In this document: positions 6,093 through 6,322 of the stretch, one piece after another
Position numbering within the stretch: position 1 is the first letter of the stretch
Layout of the letters: every line of letters begins with the position of its first letter
Origin: Desulfonatronospira sp.
GTDB lineage: Bacteria; Desulfobacterota; Desulfovibrionia; Desulfovibrionales; Desulfonatronovibrionaceae
Reading direction: 5' to 3'
Assembly: GCA_007127015.1 (NCBI GenBank)
Contig: SLAE01000132.1
Coordinates: forward strand, 1-6,322
DNA: 6,322 nucleotides
The notes under the pieces: model-generated
Told to the model about the DNA's origin: nothing
What the model saw: the letters and a program-made list of their open reading frames with translations, nothing else
Database searches by the model: none
Program-made: the position numbers and the translations under genes

Positions 6093-6322
6093 ATGCGGCA
6101 CATATATTTTGATTCCGGAGAAAATCGTCTGGTCCTGCTGGATCAGAGACTGCTGCCCGGACAGGAACACTGGTTCAAATGCGCGAAAACCACGGATGTG
6201 GTTTACGCCCTGCAGAAAATGGTGGTTCGCGGGGCACCGGCCATCGGGGTTTCCGCTGCCTACGGATGCGTGCTGGCCGCCCTGGAAGTGGAAGGCAGCG
6301 CGGACTGGCGGAAAATTCTGGC
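6093..6322 (+). CDS. mtnA: S-methyl-5-thioribose-1-phosphate isomerase, 3' end outside window
   Basis: N-terminal 76 codons of the aldose-ketose isomerase of methionine salvage, which converts methylthioribose-1-phosphate to methylthioribulose-1-phosphate. The fold is that of the eIF2B alpha/MtnA family. Recognisable segments are LVLLDQRLLPGQE near 13-25 and MVVRGAPAIGVSAAYG near 43-58, the phosphate-binding signature of MtnA. The catalytic Cys and Asp known for this family lie beyond the right edge, so they cannot be checked. The ATG at 6093 is only 5 nt past the gatB stop. A GGA about 9 nt before the start, inside the last gatB codons, may serve as ribosome site, so the two genes are probably co-transcribed and perhaps translationally coupled. 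Related ribose-1,5-bisphosphate isomerases are less likely given the DQRLLPG segment. Confidence 0.93.
   Translation, partial: MRHIYFDSGENRLVLLDQRLLPGQEHWFKCAKTTDVVYALQKMVVRGAPAIGVSAAYGCVLAALEVEGSADWRKIL

Noticed and set aside
1..6322. CRISPR array, transposon ends, toxin-antitoxin or defence cassette
   Set aside because: No regularly spaced repeats, transposase, inverted terminal repeats or paired small genes were seen; the remaining genes are standard housekeeping families.

Overview
The window looks like ordinary bacterial chromosome from a Gram-negative with medium GC. A deltaproteobacterial or Desulfovibrionales-like sulfate reducer is my best guess. That guess rests on the long single-chain PurQ, the sigma-54 activator, the GatCAB route and the protein flavour; no phylogenetic marker in the window settles it. 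Coding density is high on the right and low around 1.0-1.9 kb.

Left part (1-1011, + strand): the C-terminal part of a sigma-54-dependent transcriptional activator (AAA+ domain plus Fis-type helix-turn-helix), cut by the left edge. It carries a coding run of 14 A. Then comes a decayed zone (1012-1742) with no intact gene. It holds a recognisable PAS domain running into the first part of a GGDEF (diguanylate cyclase) domain, broken by three small frame disruptions and truncated. A complete tRNA-Ser(CGA) gene follows on the minus strand.

Middle part (minus strand, transcribed right to left): a UDP-glucuronate 4-epimerase-like SDR protein, then purQ (purine synthesis glutaminase subunit), tadA (tRNA A34 deaminase) and the tRNA-Ser gene. 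purQ and tadA are 29 nt apart and tadA and the tRNA 56 nt apart, so these three may share a transcript. The epimerase is 103 nt upstream of purQ, with a hairpin just after its stop codon.

Right part (+ strand): after a divergent 285-bp intergenic region with a plausible sigma-70 promoter and a small ATGA-overlapping ORF comes gatB (complete; Asp/Glu-tRNA amidotransferase subunit B). mtnA (methylthioribose-1-phosphate isomerase) starts 5 nt later and is cut by the right edge.

Functionally this is mostly housekeeping: tRNA maturation and charging (tadA, gatB, tRNA-Ser), purine synthesis, methionine salvage and surface-sugar synthesis, beside a regulatory locus that is partly degenerating. I found no evidence for a novel multi-gene system. 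The items most worth a second look are the A14 tract in the regulator, the PAS-GGDEF remnant and the gatB leader.
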